From Sporomusa termitida (GTDB lineage: Bacteria > Bacillota > Negativicutes > Sporomusales > Sporomusaceae): a stretch of 64,000 bases of DNA. The notes beneath the pieces are model-generated. The model made no database searches. It was not told the origin of the DNA and worked only from the letters and a program-made list of their open reading frames with translations. The stretch is from contig NZ_CP036259.1 of the NCBI RefSeq assembly GCF_007641255.1, forward strand, positions 3,412,501 through 3,476,500, written 5' to 3'. The translations under genes and the position numbers were made by a program. This document shows positions 8,112 through 16,937 of this stretch, in pieces; within the stretch, counting starts at the first letter, position 1; each line of letters begins with the position of its first letter.

Positions 8112-9419
8112 TTATTGCTTACGCAACAGTTCAACGGCGGCCTGGCCTAATAAAGCGGTCGCACTAACTAAGCTTTCCTCGTCAAAATCAAAACGCGAAT
8201 CATGATGCCCGGCTGCCAGTTCGGTACCAATCATCAGGTAGGCAGCCTGCCCGCCCTGCTGCTGTACCCGTTCCATGAAATAGGTACAATCTTCGCTGCC
8301 GCCGATGTTTCCTGCCGGCAATATACTTGCAAACAGGTTGCTTTTTTCAGCAACCTGCCGCAAACGCCTGACAAGTATCGGATTATTATCGCAGTTAGCG
8401 GCACCGCCCATCGGCGACAAATCAAGTTTAACTTCATACATCGCGGCTGCTGCCGCCAGGATACGAAGCGCTCTCTGGTACATATAATCGTTGATTTCGC
8501 TGGTAGTCCCGCGGGTTTCAAGCTTCAATACCGCCTTGTCCGGTATGACGTTGCGGCCTGTTCCGGCCTGCAATACGCCGACATTGATACGCGAAGCACC
8601 TTGGCTATGGCGGGAAATAGCGTGCAGATTAAGGGCCGCCGTGGCCGCCGCCAATAATGCATTGTGTCCGGTTTCCGGCGCTGCGCCGGCATGGGCGGGC
8701 ACACCGGTATAGACTGCATCAAGTTTCGTCGTCGCCAGGAAGCCTACCGTGTTACAAGTCATGGTGCCTTTTTGCTGCAACCCTATCCCCAAATGCAAGC
8801 CGACAAAGAAATCCACATCATCTACAATACCGCGCGCAACCATCGCTTTCGCGCCGCGTACCCCTTCCTCGGCCGGCTGAAAAATCAGCTTTACCGTCCC
8901 GGCCAGTTCGTTTTTCACTTCAGCCAGAATTTCGGCCAGGGTTAAGCCGATCGCGGTATGCCCATCATGCCCGCAGGCATGCATCGCTCCCGCATTGACT
9001 GAAGCAAACCCGTCACGCCAAGGCCTGTGCTCCGCCAGCGTAGCTTCCACTACCTCATTGGCATCCATATCAAAGCGGAAGGCTACCACCGGCCCCGGTT
9101 GAACGAAGTGCAGCACGCCCATTACCCCGGTTTTACCACCCTGCATTCTGCCTACCCAGTTGGGATCAGCCCCCTGGGCTATAGCTCTTTCCTGCTGGTT
9201 GATCAATTCCTGCGGGGACGGTACTCCCATCATAACCTCAGCATCAATCACCTCTTCGCCCACTGCCACTTGATAGCCGAGGCGGGTTAAGGTTTCAGCC
9301 ACGATAGAGGCGGTACGAAATTCCGTCCAGGCTGTTTCTGCATGTTTATGTAAGTCGCGGCGGCAATTGACAAGCTGCTCCTGTTTTGCTTTCACTAATT
9401 CCAAAATGTCCGTATTCAT
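8112..9419 (-). CDS. M20 amidohydrolase, AbgA-like
   Basis: Cytoplasmic metallo-amidohydrolase of 435 residues. The metal-binding segment HACGHDGHT lies near residue 150, the FQPAEEG segment supplies the catalytic base near 185, and GGSEDCTYF near the C-terminus contributes further ligands. Length and the inserted region after residue 60 fit the aminobenzoyl-glutamate hydrolase subunit A/hippurate-hydrolase branch. It probably cleaves an N-acyl or N-aminoacyl amide. It follows the DcuC-type carrier by about 145 bp, so carrier and hydrolase may import and open the same compound. The locus lies behind a ykkC-class riboswitch and a dedicated regulator. Substrate not determined. Confidence 0.85.
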   Translation of the reverse strand: MNTDILELVKAKQEQLVNCRRDLHKHAETAWTEFRTASIVAETLTRLGYQVAVGEEVIDAEVMMGVPSPQELINQQERAIAQGADPNWVGRMQGGKTGVMGVLHFVQPGPVVAFRFDMDANEVVEATLAEHRPWRDGFASVNAGAMHACGHDGHTAIGLTLAEILAEVKNELAGTVKLIFQPAEEGVRGAKAMVARGIVDDVDFFVGLHLGIGLQQKGTMTCNTVGFLATTKLDAVYTGVPAHAGAAPETGHNALLAAATAALNLHAISRHSQGASRINVGVLQAGTGRNVIPDKAVLKLETRGTTSEINDYMYQRALRILAAAAAMYEVKLDLSPMGGAANCDNNPILVRRLRQVAEKSNLFASILPAGNIGGSEDCTYFMERVQQQGGQAAYLMIGTELAAGHHDSRFDFDEESLVSATALLGQAAVELLRKQ

Positions 9420-9565
9420 TCGTTACTCTCCCTCGTCCAATAAGTTACGCCTGACTATTGGGCATTATGTGTAATACGTGCAGAATTTCCTATTGTAATC
9501 TTGGTAAGATAACGCAAGCCGTACACCGCTGGGCGATGTACAGACTTGCCTCTTTTCTCCTGCTA

Positions 9566-10816
9566 TCAATACATCAAAAGGGCCATACCGATAATCATAG
9601 CTCCCACCACCGGCAGCCAGTTACGTTTTGTCACTTCCATCGGATTTACGCCGGCAATACCGGCTACAATGATAGTTGCGCCGGCAATCGGCGACATCGT
9701 GCGCCCAAGCGTACCGCCTAAGGTTGCCATACTGCCCATTTGCTTAATTTCCATGCCAAAATCCGCTGCATGCGGCGTAACTGCCTGATTGAAAGCCATC
9801 GTCGCTGCATCGCCGGAACCAGTGATAAAGCCCAGAAGGAAAGGCCCGACGGCAGCACACACCTTGACGATGGCCGGATTATTGAGCATAGCGTCAATAA
9901 AGGCCTTGACTAACCCCATTGAGGTCAAGCCCGACACAAATACCCCGGCCGCAATGATAATGCCGATTATTTCACCATATGCTTTGCCCATACCGTCAAA
10001 AAAAGCATTGCTAAGACCGACAGGATTTTTCCTGGTAACTAAAAGGGACAGAGCACTGCCGATAATCATCGCCTGCGGCACATCAGTTTTTAAAGAGGGC
10101 ACCAGGGTAGCCCCTAACAGGAGAAGCAGAATCGGAAACATCGGCATCAGGGCATAAAGCAGATTCACTTTAAAGGAGTTATCCACTTCCAGACCTTCCG
10201 CATGGTAGCCCTTGTGTTCTTTTTTATAGTAGGCAATAGCGGTAATTAAAATCGCCGCCACAATCAGTGACGCAATATTGGCTTTGAATTGAAAGGCAAT
10301 TACTTCCATAACTCCTATGCCGGCAATTTTTGCCACAACCGGATTATGGGCCAAGCCGGGATTAAGCATACTGCCGTATGTACCACACTTGACCGCTGCT
10401 GCCGCCATGGCCGGATGCACGCCGGCAGACATCATCAGCGGCACAAAAATTGCGCCTGCCGCCGCTGCTGTTCCTGCCGCACTCGGCAAAGCCACATTGA
10501 CGGCATAGGTGGCAACCACCACGCCGGGAATCAAAAGCGGGCGAACTTTTCCCAACCCACTGGCCATCAGATTGATTAAATGTTTGTCACATTCGGTAAA
10601 CCGCATAACCATAGCAAAGCCCATAACCGAACATACAGCCTGAATCAGGCCGGCATTTGTCATGTCTTTGGCAAAAGCGTTCAAAGCAGCCATCGGGGTG
10701 CCAGCCACACAGGCCATAAGAACACCAGATACTAAAAGCACTAAGCGCGCATCGTAACGTTTGACTAAAAAATAAATCGTAATAATGACCAAAATCACAC
10801 CAATTGTAAGCATCAT
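9566..10816 (-). CDS. DcuC-family C4-dicarboxylate-type carrier
   Basis: Polytopic membrane protein of about 416 residues with a dozen hydrophobic segments and glycine-rich inter-helix stretches (LPSAAGTAAAAGAIF, GFITGSGDAATMAFNQAV) typical of the DcuC/ion-transporter superfamily. Family members exchange or export C4-dicarboxylates in anaerobes. Next to an amidohydrolase it could carry an amidated acid instead. The ATG at 10816 is preferred because ggggag lies about 11 nt upstream; a GTG at 10825 is an alternative. A terminator (10993-11022) separates it from the regulator gene, so it probably has its own promoter. Confidence 0.8.
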   Translation of the reverse strand: MMLTIGVILVIITIYFLVKRYDARLVLLVSGVLMACVAGTPMAALNAFAKDMTNAGLIQAVCSVMGFAMVMRFTECDKHLINLMASGLGKVRPLLIPGVVVATYAVNVALPSAAGTAAAAGAIFVPLMMSAGVHPAMAAAAVKCGTYGSMLNPGLAHNPVVAKIAGIGVMEVIAFQFKANIASLIVAAILITAIAYYKKEHKGYHAEGLEVDNSFKVNLLYALMPMFPILLLLLGATLVPSLKTDVPQAMIIGSALSLLVTRKNPVGLSNAFFDGMGKAYGEIIGIIIAAGVFVSGLTSMGLVKAFIDAMLNNPAIVKVCAAVGPFLLGFITGSGDAATMAFNQAVTPHAADFGMEIKQMGSMATLGGTLGRTMSPIAGATIIVAGIAGVNPMEVTKRNWLPVVGAMIIGMALLMY

Positions 10817-10992
10817 AGCAAACACTTCTCCCCTTATCGCTGAATTTCGTTACGCCTTATTTCTGCAGCCTTCTCCTTTCCGTGATTTTTCAAATTAGGC
10901 AAACCGAGTAAACAGTACGCCGTCATTCCATTTTCAGTCTATTTACGGATATTTCCTTAAATAGTAATTTAAAAACGAGTTTTACCTCGTAC

Positions 10993-11022
10993 AACAAAAG
11001 CCCTCGTATAAAATACGAGAGC
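10993..11022 (-). terminator. terminator after the regulator gene
   Basis: On the minus strand GCtCTCGTAT-ttt-ATACGAGgGC is followed by TTTTGTTGT. A smaller hairpin (cgaggtaaaactcg then TTTTT) follows. Together they end the regulator transcript before the DcuC-type gene. Confidence 0.7.
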
Positions 11023-11095
11023 TTCATTGCTATGTACTATACTATACTTGCTTTTCTGGCCACTGTCAATATCTTTTAGGATGAATTTATCTTGA

Positions 11096-12421
11096 TTAGG
11101 TACAATGCGCCAGCAGTAACTGTACATTGATTTTATAGAGTTTGCGCGGCCGTCCCTTGGCAATCATCTCTTCTCCGGCAAATTCAGCCAAACCATTCTC
11201 CACCAAAATAGTCAAGATTCTTCTGGCGCTGCGCGACGTAATGGTCAGATAGACGCCTAACTCCTCCGCCCCAATAGTATCCTTATCCAGCTTATCAATC
11301 ACTGCCAGCAAACGATTTACCGTTGTGACGCTGAGGTTTAGCTGATCAGCCACCCGCTTGCAGGACGCAGCATCGGCCTGCACGGAATACTTAAGGTGGA
11401 CTGCCGAGCTTAACGGGCCGATCACTTCCCGGTCATCATTAACCGCCAGCCATAATCCCTTGCCTTTCTGCTGGGCCATGCCCAACGCGCGAAATGCATT
11501 TTGTTCGGCATCATAGGCCGTAACACCGAAACCAATACCGCCGCTGACTGCAGCCTTTACCTGGCAGGATATTTCTTCCAGTATCGGAATAATAGTAAGC
11601 TCATTAGTGCTGTCTTCCAGTATGCCCCGGGTAGAATACAAAGTGTACTGGCCATCGCCCCGGCTTACGAGCGAACCTTTCAACATTTCGGCATAGTCGA
11701 TTAAAATCTTGTATAAACACATTTCCATGCGTTTCACATTATAGCTTGAACTGGCCCGTACTATATTATCGTATTCATCAATCGCAATTTCTTGTATCGC
11801 CAGTTGAGTTCCTTTAAATCGTTGCGCCAAACAGGAATTTATTGCCACATCCAGTGTGGTGCGAATATTACTCCGTGTCGTCCAGACACGGATAACAGGT
11901 ACCCCTAGTTCTTTTAATCTTTCATAAGTTGCCAAAAAACAAGTGACGGCAATATCGATCTTGCCGGCCTGCCAGAGTTCATAATGATGATTCGCAAAAT
12001 CCTTGGCCGAAACCACATCGGCAAAAGGCTTAACATATATGGTAGGCAACGGTAGATTGATATCCTTAAAAGTTTCTTCTACATCGGCCTGGTTATATGT
12101 ATCAAAGCTAATCCTATGCAGCTTCAATTTTTTAATATACGTGATTTCAAACAAGGCCCGATATAAACTGCAACCGGTATGGGGGATATAAAACACCGGC
12201 TTATGTGTGGCTACAGACAGTGCATAGTGGTATGGCACAATACCGGAAAATAACCACATATCAAACTCCGGGCAACGGGCCCGCATAATCTCGGGAACCT
12301 GCGCTGCGTCCTGATAGACGATAACCTGCGGCGCTAAGATATCGTTGCGCTCCGCTGCTACCGCATAGGCTAAGGACACCGAATCGGAAGGCCCGACAAT
12401 AGCTAATCGTATTTTTTCCAT
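11096..12421 (-). CDS. multidomain transcriptional regulator, family not recognised
   Basis: Protein of 441 residues with no signal peptide. Three parts can be seen. Residues 1 to about 190 start MEKIRLAIVGPSDSV and look like an alpha/beta Rossmann-type sensor domain, as in PrpR-type or binding-protein-like receivers. Residues about 200-330 carry GIGFGVTAYDAEQNAFRAL, the pattern of a degenerate GGDEF/cyclase-type fold without catalytic residues. The last 100 residues contain two helix-turn-helix-like stretches (CKRVADQLNLSVTTVNRL and YLTITSRSARRILTILVENGL). This suggests a ligand-sensing DNA-binding protein. It is the first gene after the ykkC-class riboswitch, and the carrier and amidohydrolase downstream are its most likely targets (inference). 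Confidence 0.6.
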   Translation of the reverse strand: MEKIRLAIVGPSDSVSLAYAVAAERNDILAPQVIVYQDAAQVPEIMRARCPEFDMWLFSGIVPYHYALSVATHKPVFYIPHTGCSLYRALFEITYIKKLKLHRISFDTYNQADVEETFKDINLPLPTIYVKPFADVVSAKDFANHHYELWQAGKIDIAVTCFLATYERLKELGVPVIRVWTTRSNIRTTLDVAINSCLAQRFKGTQLAIQEIAIDEYDNIVRASSSYNVKRMEMCLYKILIDYAEMLKGSLVSRGDGQYTLYSTRGILEDSTNELTIIPILEEISCQVKAAVSGGIGFGVTAYDAEQNAFRALGMAQQKGKGLWLAVNDDREVIGPLSSAVHLKYSVQADAASCKRVADQLNLSVTTVNRLLAVIDKLDKDTIGAEELGVYLTITSRSARRILTILVENGLAEFAGEEMIAKGRPRKLYKINVQLLLAHCT

Positions 12422-12601
12422 GTATGCTTTTATCTCCAGTTCTTTTCGCTCTCAATGGTACAGCCTGTAAAGACCGCCCGCATTCTTGTTAAAGCTCTAC
12501 CGTGTACTTTTACTCACTTTTTCCATTATAACCGATTTTCATATTTTGCGCATATAGCCTTACCTTCTTCTTTAGTATCAACAAAATACGGGCAAAGAAA
12601 T

Positions 12602-12738
12602 AAAGCCCGGGAGAAGAGCTGCCTTGTTGCAGTTATTCTCCCGGGCTTTTATCCCTCCGTGCTCCAGTCCGTAGACTGTCGTTTTCTCTCGGACCAGACC
12701 AGCGAACTGCGGAACCCTAGAAAACTATTTATACCATT
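12602..12738 (-). promoter_or_regulatory. ykkC-class riboswitch, probably guanidine-I, with terminator
   Basis: On the minus strand three conserved blocks of the ykkC aptamer occur in order: CTAGGGTTCCGC (12720-12709), CTGGTCCGAGAGAAAAC (within 12700-12678) and ACGGAGGGATAAAAGCCC plus GGGAGA (12660-12636). The last block also forms the 5' arm of a terminator whose 3' arm is ttctcccgggc (12615-12605), followed by a TTTATTTCTTT tract. That is a standard switch design in which ligand binding would free read-through. The block sequences agree best with the guanidine-I subtype, but the ppGpp, PRPP and nucleotide-diphosphate subtypes share them and cannot be excluded by eye. The controlled gene is the regulator starting at 12421, 180 nt downstream. 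Confidence 0.82.
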
Positions 12739-12745
12739 GGCTAAT

Positions 12746-12773
12746 ATTATACGCGGTTGGTTTGCGTTATCAA
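12746..12773 (-). promoter_or_regulatory. promoter of the ykkC-class riboswitch transcript
   Basis: On the minus strand TTGATA (12773-12768), a 16-bp spacer and TATAAT (12751-12746) place the transcript start near 12738, just before the aptamer. The switch therefore has its own promoter and is not merely the 3' end of the dehydrogenase transcript. Confidence 0.75.
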
Positions 12774-12805
12774 GGCTTGTTCCTTTATAGACTGAAACCA
12801 AGAAC

Positions 12806-13771
12806 CTAAAGCCAACTGTTCACGTCAACACGGTATTTGGATACGTCCCCTCCCAGTTCCAGCAGCACTGCGGCCGCAATTAACAGGGATGTCCTGTTAA
12901 GCGCTTCCTGGGCCGCACCGGCCACATGAGGCGTCATCAAGCAATTTGGCAGAGAAAACAAGGGATGCTCCGCTCCGGGCGGCTCAGTGTGCAATACGTC
13001 CAGGACCGCTCCCGCTATTTGGTTATGAGTCAAGGCTTCATACAGCTCTTCCTCATTCACAACACCGCCCCGCGAGGTATTGATGACATAGGCGGTGCTC
13101 TTCATCCGGGCCAGAGCCGCCCGGTCTATCAAGTTGCTCGTACTGGGAAGCAGCGGCACGTGCAGACTCACGAAATCCGACTGCCGCAGGACCTCCTCCT
13201 CGGACACCAGCGTGATCCCCGTCAAATCAGGCGCAATATCATAAGAAGTCAAGCGGGGGTCGCACCCGATCACGTTCAGCCCCAGGGCTTTAGCTTTGAT
13301 TCCGGTCCGGTGTCCGATCTCGCCTATGCCGATCAGTCCCAGGGTTTTACCTTGAATTTCTGTGCCGCCAAAGCACTTGCGGTTCCAGCCGCCCGCTTTT
13401 ACATCGGCAGATGCGGCCAGAAGCGGCCGGCTAATCGTCAGAATGGCAGCCAACACGTATTCTGCTACCGACACGGCGTTTGCATTTTTGGCGGTGACAA
13501 CCGGAATTCCGTGCGCAGCGGTTGTGCCCAAATCGATATTATCCAAGCCGACGCCCAGCCGCCCGATAATTTTGATATTTTTCAAGTCATACAGCAATTC
13601 CTTGTTTACTTTCGTCTGGTTACGCACAATAAGCGCCTTGGCCTTGGCAACCGCTGCTTTCAGCCGTTCCACATCTGACCATAGCGACGGATCGTATTGA
13701 ACCGAGTACCCGCTTTTGCGTAAGACCTCTAGTCCTGGCGCCCCCATAGCTTCGGTAATAATAATGTCCAT
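12806..13771 (-). CDS. D-2-hydroxyacid dehydrogenase (SerA-like)
   Basis: NAD-dependent 2-hydroxyacid dehydrogenase of 321 residues. The cofactor-binding loop is GLIGIGEIGHRTG near residue 150; catalytic Arg lies in NTSRGGVVNEEEL near 235, Glu in LDVLHTEPP near 262, and His in TPHVAGAA near 285. It lacks the ACT domain of full-length SerA, so a catabolic hydroxyacid rather than serine synthesis is likely. It is the last gene of a tctBAC transporter operon. In sulfolactate degraders an SlcC-type dehydrogenase is paired with a tripartite transporter in the same way, so a sulfolactate-like substrate is one possibility (inference). Confidence 0.85.
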   Translation of the reverse strand: MDIIITEAMGAPGLEVLRKSGYSVQYDPSLWSDVERLKAAVAKAKALIVRNQTKVNKELLYDLKNIKIIGRLGVGLDNIDLGTTAAHGIPVVTAKNANAVSVAEYVLAAILTISRPLLAASADVKAGGWNRKCFGGTEIQGKTLGLIGIGEIGHRTGIKAKALGLNVIGCDPRLTSYDIAPDLTGITLVSEEEVLRQSDFVSLHVPLLPSTSNLIDRAALARMKSTAYVINTSRGGVVNEEELYEALTHNQIAGAVLDVLHTEPPGAEHPLFSLPNCLMTPHVAGAAQEALNRTSLLIAAAVLLELGGDVSKYRVDVNSWL

Positions 13772-13820
13772 CCTGGTATAAGCTCCTCTACATTGCGGAT
13801 ATTTAAAAATCAGCCCGCCT

Positions 13821-14870
13821 TTACTTGACTATTCCCAATTGGGTCGCCAGGTTGCCGTAATAAGCGGCTTCCTGGGTTACAAATTGATTAAAATCGGCTG
13901 TATTCAAGTAAGAAGGCTCCATTTTCATTGTTTTGAGTTTCGCTTGGAACTCAGGGTCCTGCGCCAGTTCGGCCAGCGTATCGCTCCATTTTTTCACAAT
14001 GGCCTCCGGCGTACCCTTCGGCATGCTTAACCCGGTCCACCAAAAAGCGGATAAATCCTTAAATCCCTGCTCTGCAGTTGTCGGCACATTCGGGAAGAAG
14101 GGGCTACGGTCGGTACTGGACACAGCGAGAATTTTCAAATGTCCCGAGTTTACCATTGTGGCCACTTCGCTGACAGGATGCACGGCAAGCAGCGCATTGC
14201 CCCCTGCTATCAACGGCAGCGAGTCTGCCGTTCCGTTCGTCACGATCATACGGGTTTTGCCAACGTCCACACCCAGTTGGTGTAGCCATTCAGCGGCTAC
14301 ATAGGTCGAGTAGCCGGCAACGCCGGATGTGGTCCAGCTTAGCTTCTCCGGATTTTGTTTAACCCACTCCGAAAACGAATTAAAATCATTCCACTGGGCA
14401 TCAGATTTGACCGTAAACGCGGGCGCATCCTTGACGATTCGTGCAACCAGCTGCTGATCCTCCAGCTTGATGGCCGGATTCTTATAGCTGGCGGCCATCA
14501 TGGACGTATTCGATACCACATTGGCAAGGACCGTATACCCGTCGGCAGGTTGTGCCAGCGCATACTGGGCCCCGACAGCGCCGCCTCCCCCGGTTCTGTT
14601 CACCACCGAAATAGGCTGGCCCCATTTTTTACCGACCGCATCGGCCACGGCGCGGGCCACCAGATCCACGCCGCCGCCGGCGGCATAAGGCACGACATAT
14701 TCAATCCCCTTGGCAGGGTAATTGGCGGCCGCCTGCGGGGATGAGTCCGTATTCTTTCCCGGCGCACTCTGTTTGGAATCGACTCCGCACGCGGTCAGCA
14801 TAAAGACCGCAACAAGGGCTGATGCCACCACGGCCAGTTTTTTTCTTTGCTGAAAAATTATTTTTTTCAT
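13821..14870 (-). CDS. tctC: tripartite tricarboxylate transporter substrate-binding lipoprotein (TctC/Bug)
   Basis: Extracytoplasmic binding protein of 349 residues with an N-terminal lipoprotein signal (KKLAVVASALVAVFMLTACG; predicted acylated Cys28). It has the Bug-family ligand loop YVVPYAAGGGVDLVARAVA near residue 60 and a second binding loop around TVLANVVSNTSMMA. It delivers a carboxylate to the TctA/TctB membrane subunits encoded directly upstream. The gene order is tctB-tctA-tctC-dehydrogenase. The ligand cannot be deduced from the sequence. Confidence 0.9.
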   Translation of the reverse strand: MKKIIFQQRKKLAVVASALVAVFMLTACGVDSKQSAPGKNTDSSPQAAANYPAKGIEYVVPYAAGGGVDLVARAVADAVGKKWGQPISVVNRTGGGGAVGAQYALAQPADGYTVLANVVSNTSMMAASYKNPAIKLEDQQLVARIVKDAPAFTVKSDAQWNDFNSFSEWVKQNPEKLSWTTSGVAGYSTYVAAEWLHQLGVDVGKTRMIVTNGTADSLPLIAGGNALLAVHPVSEVATMVNSGHLKILAVSSTDRSPFFPNVPTTAEQGFKDLSAFWWTGLSMPKGTPEAIVKKWSDTLAELAQDPEFQAKLKTMKMEPSYLNTADFNQFVTQEAAYYGNLATQLGIVK

Positions 14871-14947
14871 GATAGTTCTCCTTTATATTATCAATTTTAT
14901 ATCCGCAATGTATTAAATATACCTGTTGCCATTACCCGCAAAACCAT

Positions 14948-16471
14948 TCAGGACAGCGGGCTGATCTGCCCGCTTCCCTCCTGTTGCAGTCTTTGCTTTG
15001 TCCGCCGCACCAGCAGGCCCGAGATAACAATCATCAGAGCGGCCACTACCAGAAAGGCCAGCGCCAGCGGGCGGGTGAAGAATATCCCAAAGCTGCCGGC
15101 CGACATAGACATCGACTGGATAAACGACTGCTCCAGCATCGGTCCTAGAATAAAACAAAGGATCAGCGGCATAACGGGCCAGTTGAATTTATACAGGAAA
15201 TAACCGACAAATCCGAACAGCACCGCCACCAGCACATCAAACAGGCTATTACGCACCGAGTAAGCGCCGATCACGCTGAGCATCAAAATCACCGGTCCCA
15301 TAACGCCAAAGGGAACTCTTGTCAGTCGCGCCCATAAACCAATCAGCGGCAGGTTAAGCAGCAGCAGCGCAACGTTGCCGATGATCATGCTGGCGATAAC
15401 CGTCCAGACAAATCCCCCTTGCTGGCTAAACAGCAACGGTCCCGGCTGCACCCCGTAAATCATCAGCCCCGCCAAAAGAACAGCCAAAGGCGGCGAGGCG
15501 GGAATTCCGAGCGAGAGTAAAGGAATAAAGCCCGCTGAACTAGTGGCATTATTGGCCGCTTCCGGTGCGGCCACCCCTTCGATGGCCCCCTTGCCGAACA
15601 GACTGCGGCGTTTGGAAAACTTTTTAACGATATCGTAAGACAAGAAGGACGTAACTGCGGCGGAGCAGCCGGGCAGCAATCCCATTACAAACCCGATGAC
15701 ACTTCCGGCGGCAATGGCGCCCGCGCTTTGCTTCAAATCGCTGCGGCTCGGATAAACGTTCCCGATTTGATCGGGAGAGATGGCGGTTTGCCGCTCGCCG
15801 ATGTTCTTCAGCACTTCCGTGATCGCAAACAAACCGATAACGATGCTGACCATTTCGAAACCGCCCGACAAGGCATCAATTCCGAATTGAAAACGGAATA
15901 ACCCGCTGAACGTTCCCAACCCGGCTAAAGATAGCATAAAACCGAACAAGCCCATAATAGCCGCCTTGACCAGGGAACCGCCGCTGAGGCCCGAGGTAAC
16001 GGTCAGCGCCAGCACCATCACGGCAAAACGCTCCGGCGGACCGAACTTGATCGCTTGCTCAGCCAGAAAAGGAGCAAAAAACACCAGTCCTACGAGTCCG
16101 ACCATCCCGGCGATGAACGAGCCAATGGCCGCAATCCCCAGCGCCGGCCCCCCTCGGCCCTGACGGGCCAGCTGATATCCGTCGAGGCAAGTCGGTACGG
16201 ACGACGCCTCGCCCGGGATGTTGAGCAAAATCGCTGTCGTCGAGCCCCCGTACATGGATCCGTAATAAATCCCCGCAAGCATAATGATTGCCTGGGAAGG
16301 TTCCAACACCGAAGTTACCGGCAGCAACATGGCAATTGCCGAAGTCGGCCCCAAACCGGGCAATACCCCGACGAATGTGCCGATAAATGCTCCCAGTACG
16401 GCCATCAGCAAATTTATGGGAGTAACGGCGGTGAGGAAACCCTGTCCCAGAGAAATTATTGACTCTATCAT
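14948..16471 (-). CDS. tctA: tripartite tricarboxylate transporter large membrane subunit (TctA)
   Basis: Large permease of 507 residues with about twelve hydrophobic segments. The family's conserved GVLPGLGPTSAIAMLLPVT segment is near residue 35 and its internal counterpart GLLPGCSAAVTSFLSYD is near residue 265; these two inverted-repeat halves form the transport site. A conserved PEAANNATSSAGFIPLLSLG stretch follows. The gene starts 3 bp after the tctB stop, so the two are translationally coupled. Confidence 0.93.
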   Translation of the reverse strand: MIESIISLGQGFLTAVTPINLLMAVLGAFIGTFVGVLPGLGPTSAIAMLLPVTSVLEPSQAIIMLAGIYYGSMYGGSTTAILLNIPGEASSVPTCLDGYQLARQGRGGPALGIAAIGSFIAGMVGLVGLVFFAPFLAEQAIKFGPPERFAVMVLALTVTSGLSGGSLVKAAIMGLFGFMLSLAGLGTFSGLFRFQFGIDALSGGFEMVSIVIGLFAITEVLKNIGERQTAISPDQIGNVYPSRSDLKQSAGAIAAGSVIGFVMGLLPGCSAAVTSFLSYDIVKKFSKRRSLFGKGAIEGVAAPEAANNATSSAGFIPLLSLGIPASPPLAVLLAGLMIYGVQPGPLLFSQQGGFVWTVIASMIIGNVALLLLNLPLIGLWARLTRVPFGVMGPVILMLSVIGAYSVRNSLFDVLVAVLFGFVGYFLYKFNWPVMPLILCFILGPMLEQSFIQSMSMSAGSFGIFFTRPLALAFLVVAALMIVISGLLVRRTKQRLQQEGSGQISPLS

Positions 16472-16474
16472 CCA

Positions 16475-16930
16475 TCACACCTGCCATCTGCCGGACGGAA
16501 GCGGAACATTCAGCCACTGAACAAAAATCAAATATAGCGAGGCCGTTAAAACGATCGCCGCCGGCAGCGACAAATACCAACGGAACAAACCGATCCAGTG
16601 GAAAAAAATCACCGATACGAAAAACGTGGCCACTGAATAGCCTGTCCATTGGATCAAAGCCACATAAAGAAGCAGTACCATCGGTACGCCGAAAATGAGA
16701 ACAGGCGTTTTGGAAGCAGGAACGGCGTCAAAACCGGCAACCCGGTCCCCGCGAAACGCCAGAATGATCCCGAAACTAATGAGCCCGATTCCCACAGCTA
16801 ACGGAAACAGATGATCACCACTGGAAACAGCTACCCGGTATGGATAAAGCCTGATGGCCTCGGTGAGGGACATCGCGCCGATCAGGACGGCAACTACGCC
16901 TGCTATACGGTCGGCTAATTTTACTTTCAT
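16475..16930 (-). CDS. tctB: tripartite tricarboxylate transporter small membrane subunit (TctB)
   Basis: Membrane protein of about 151 residues with four hydrophobic segments, typical of TctB, which supports the large subunit and is poorly conserved in sequence. The ATG at 16930 (MKVKLADRIAGVVAVL) is chosen over the in-frame start 60 bp upstream because the ribosome site ggaagtagg lies at 16933-16941 and the hydrophobic domain follows directly. That ribosome site overlaps the stop of the small ORF 16938-17045. Confidence 0.85.
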   Translation of the reverse strand: MKVKLADRIAGVVAVLIGAMSLTEAIRLYPYRVAVSSGDHLFPLAVGIGLISFGIILAFRGDRVAGFDAVPASKTPVLIFGVPMVLLLYVALIQWTGYSVATFFVSVIFFHWIGLFRWYLSLPAAIVLTASLYLIFVQWLNVPLPSGRWQV

Positions 16931-16937
16931 ATACAAC

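Noticed and set aside
12926-13678. 250-codon plus-strand ORF opposite the 2-hydroxyacid dehydrogenase
   Set aside because: Antisense shadow; low-complexity Gln/Arg/His-rich product.
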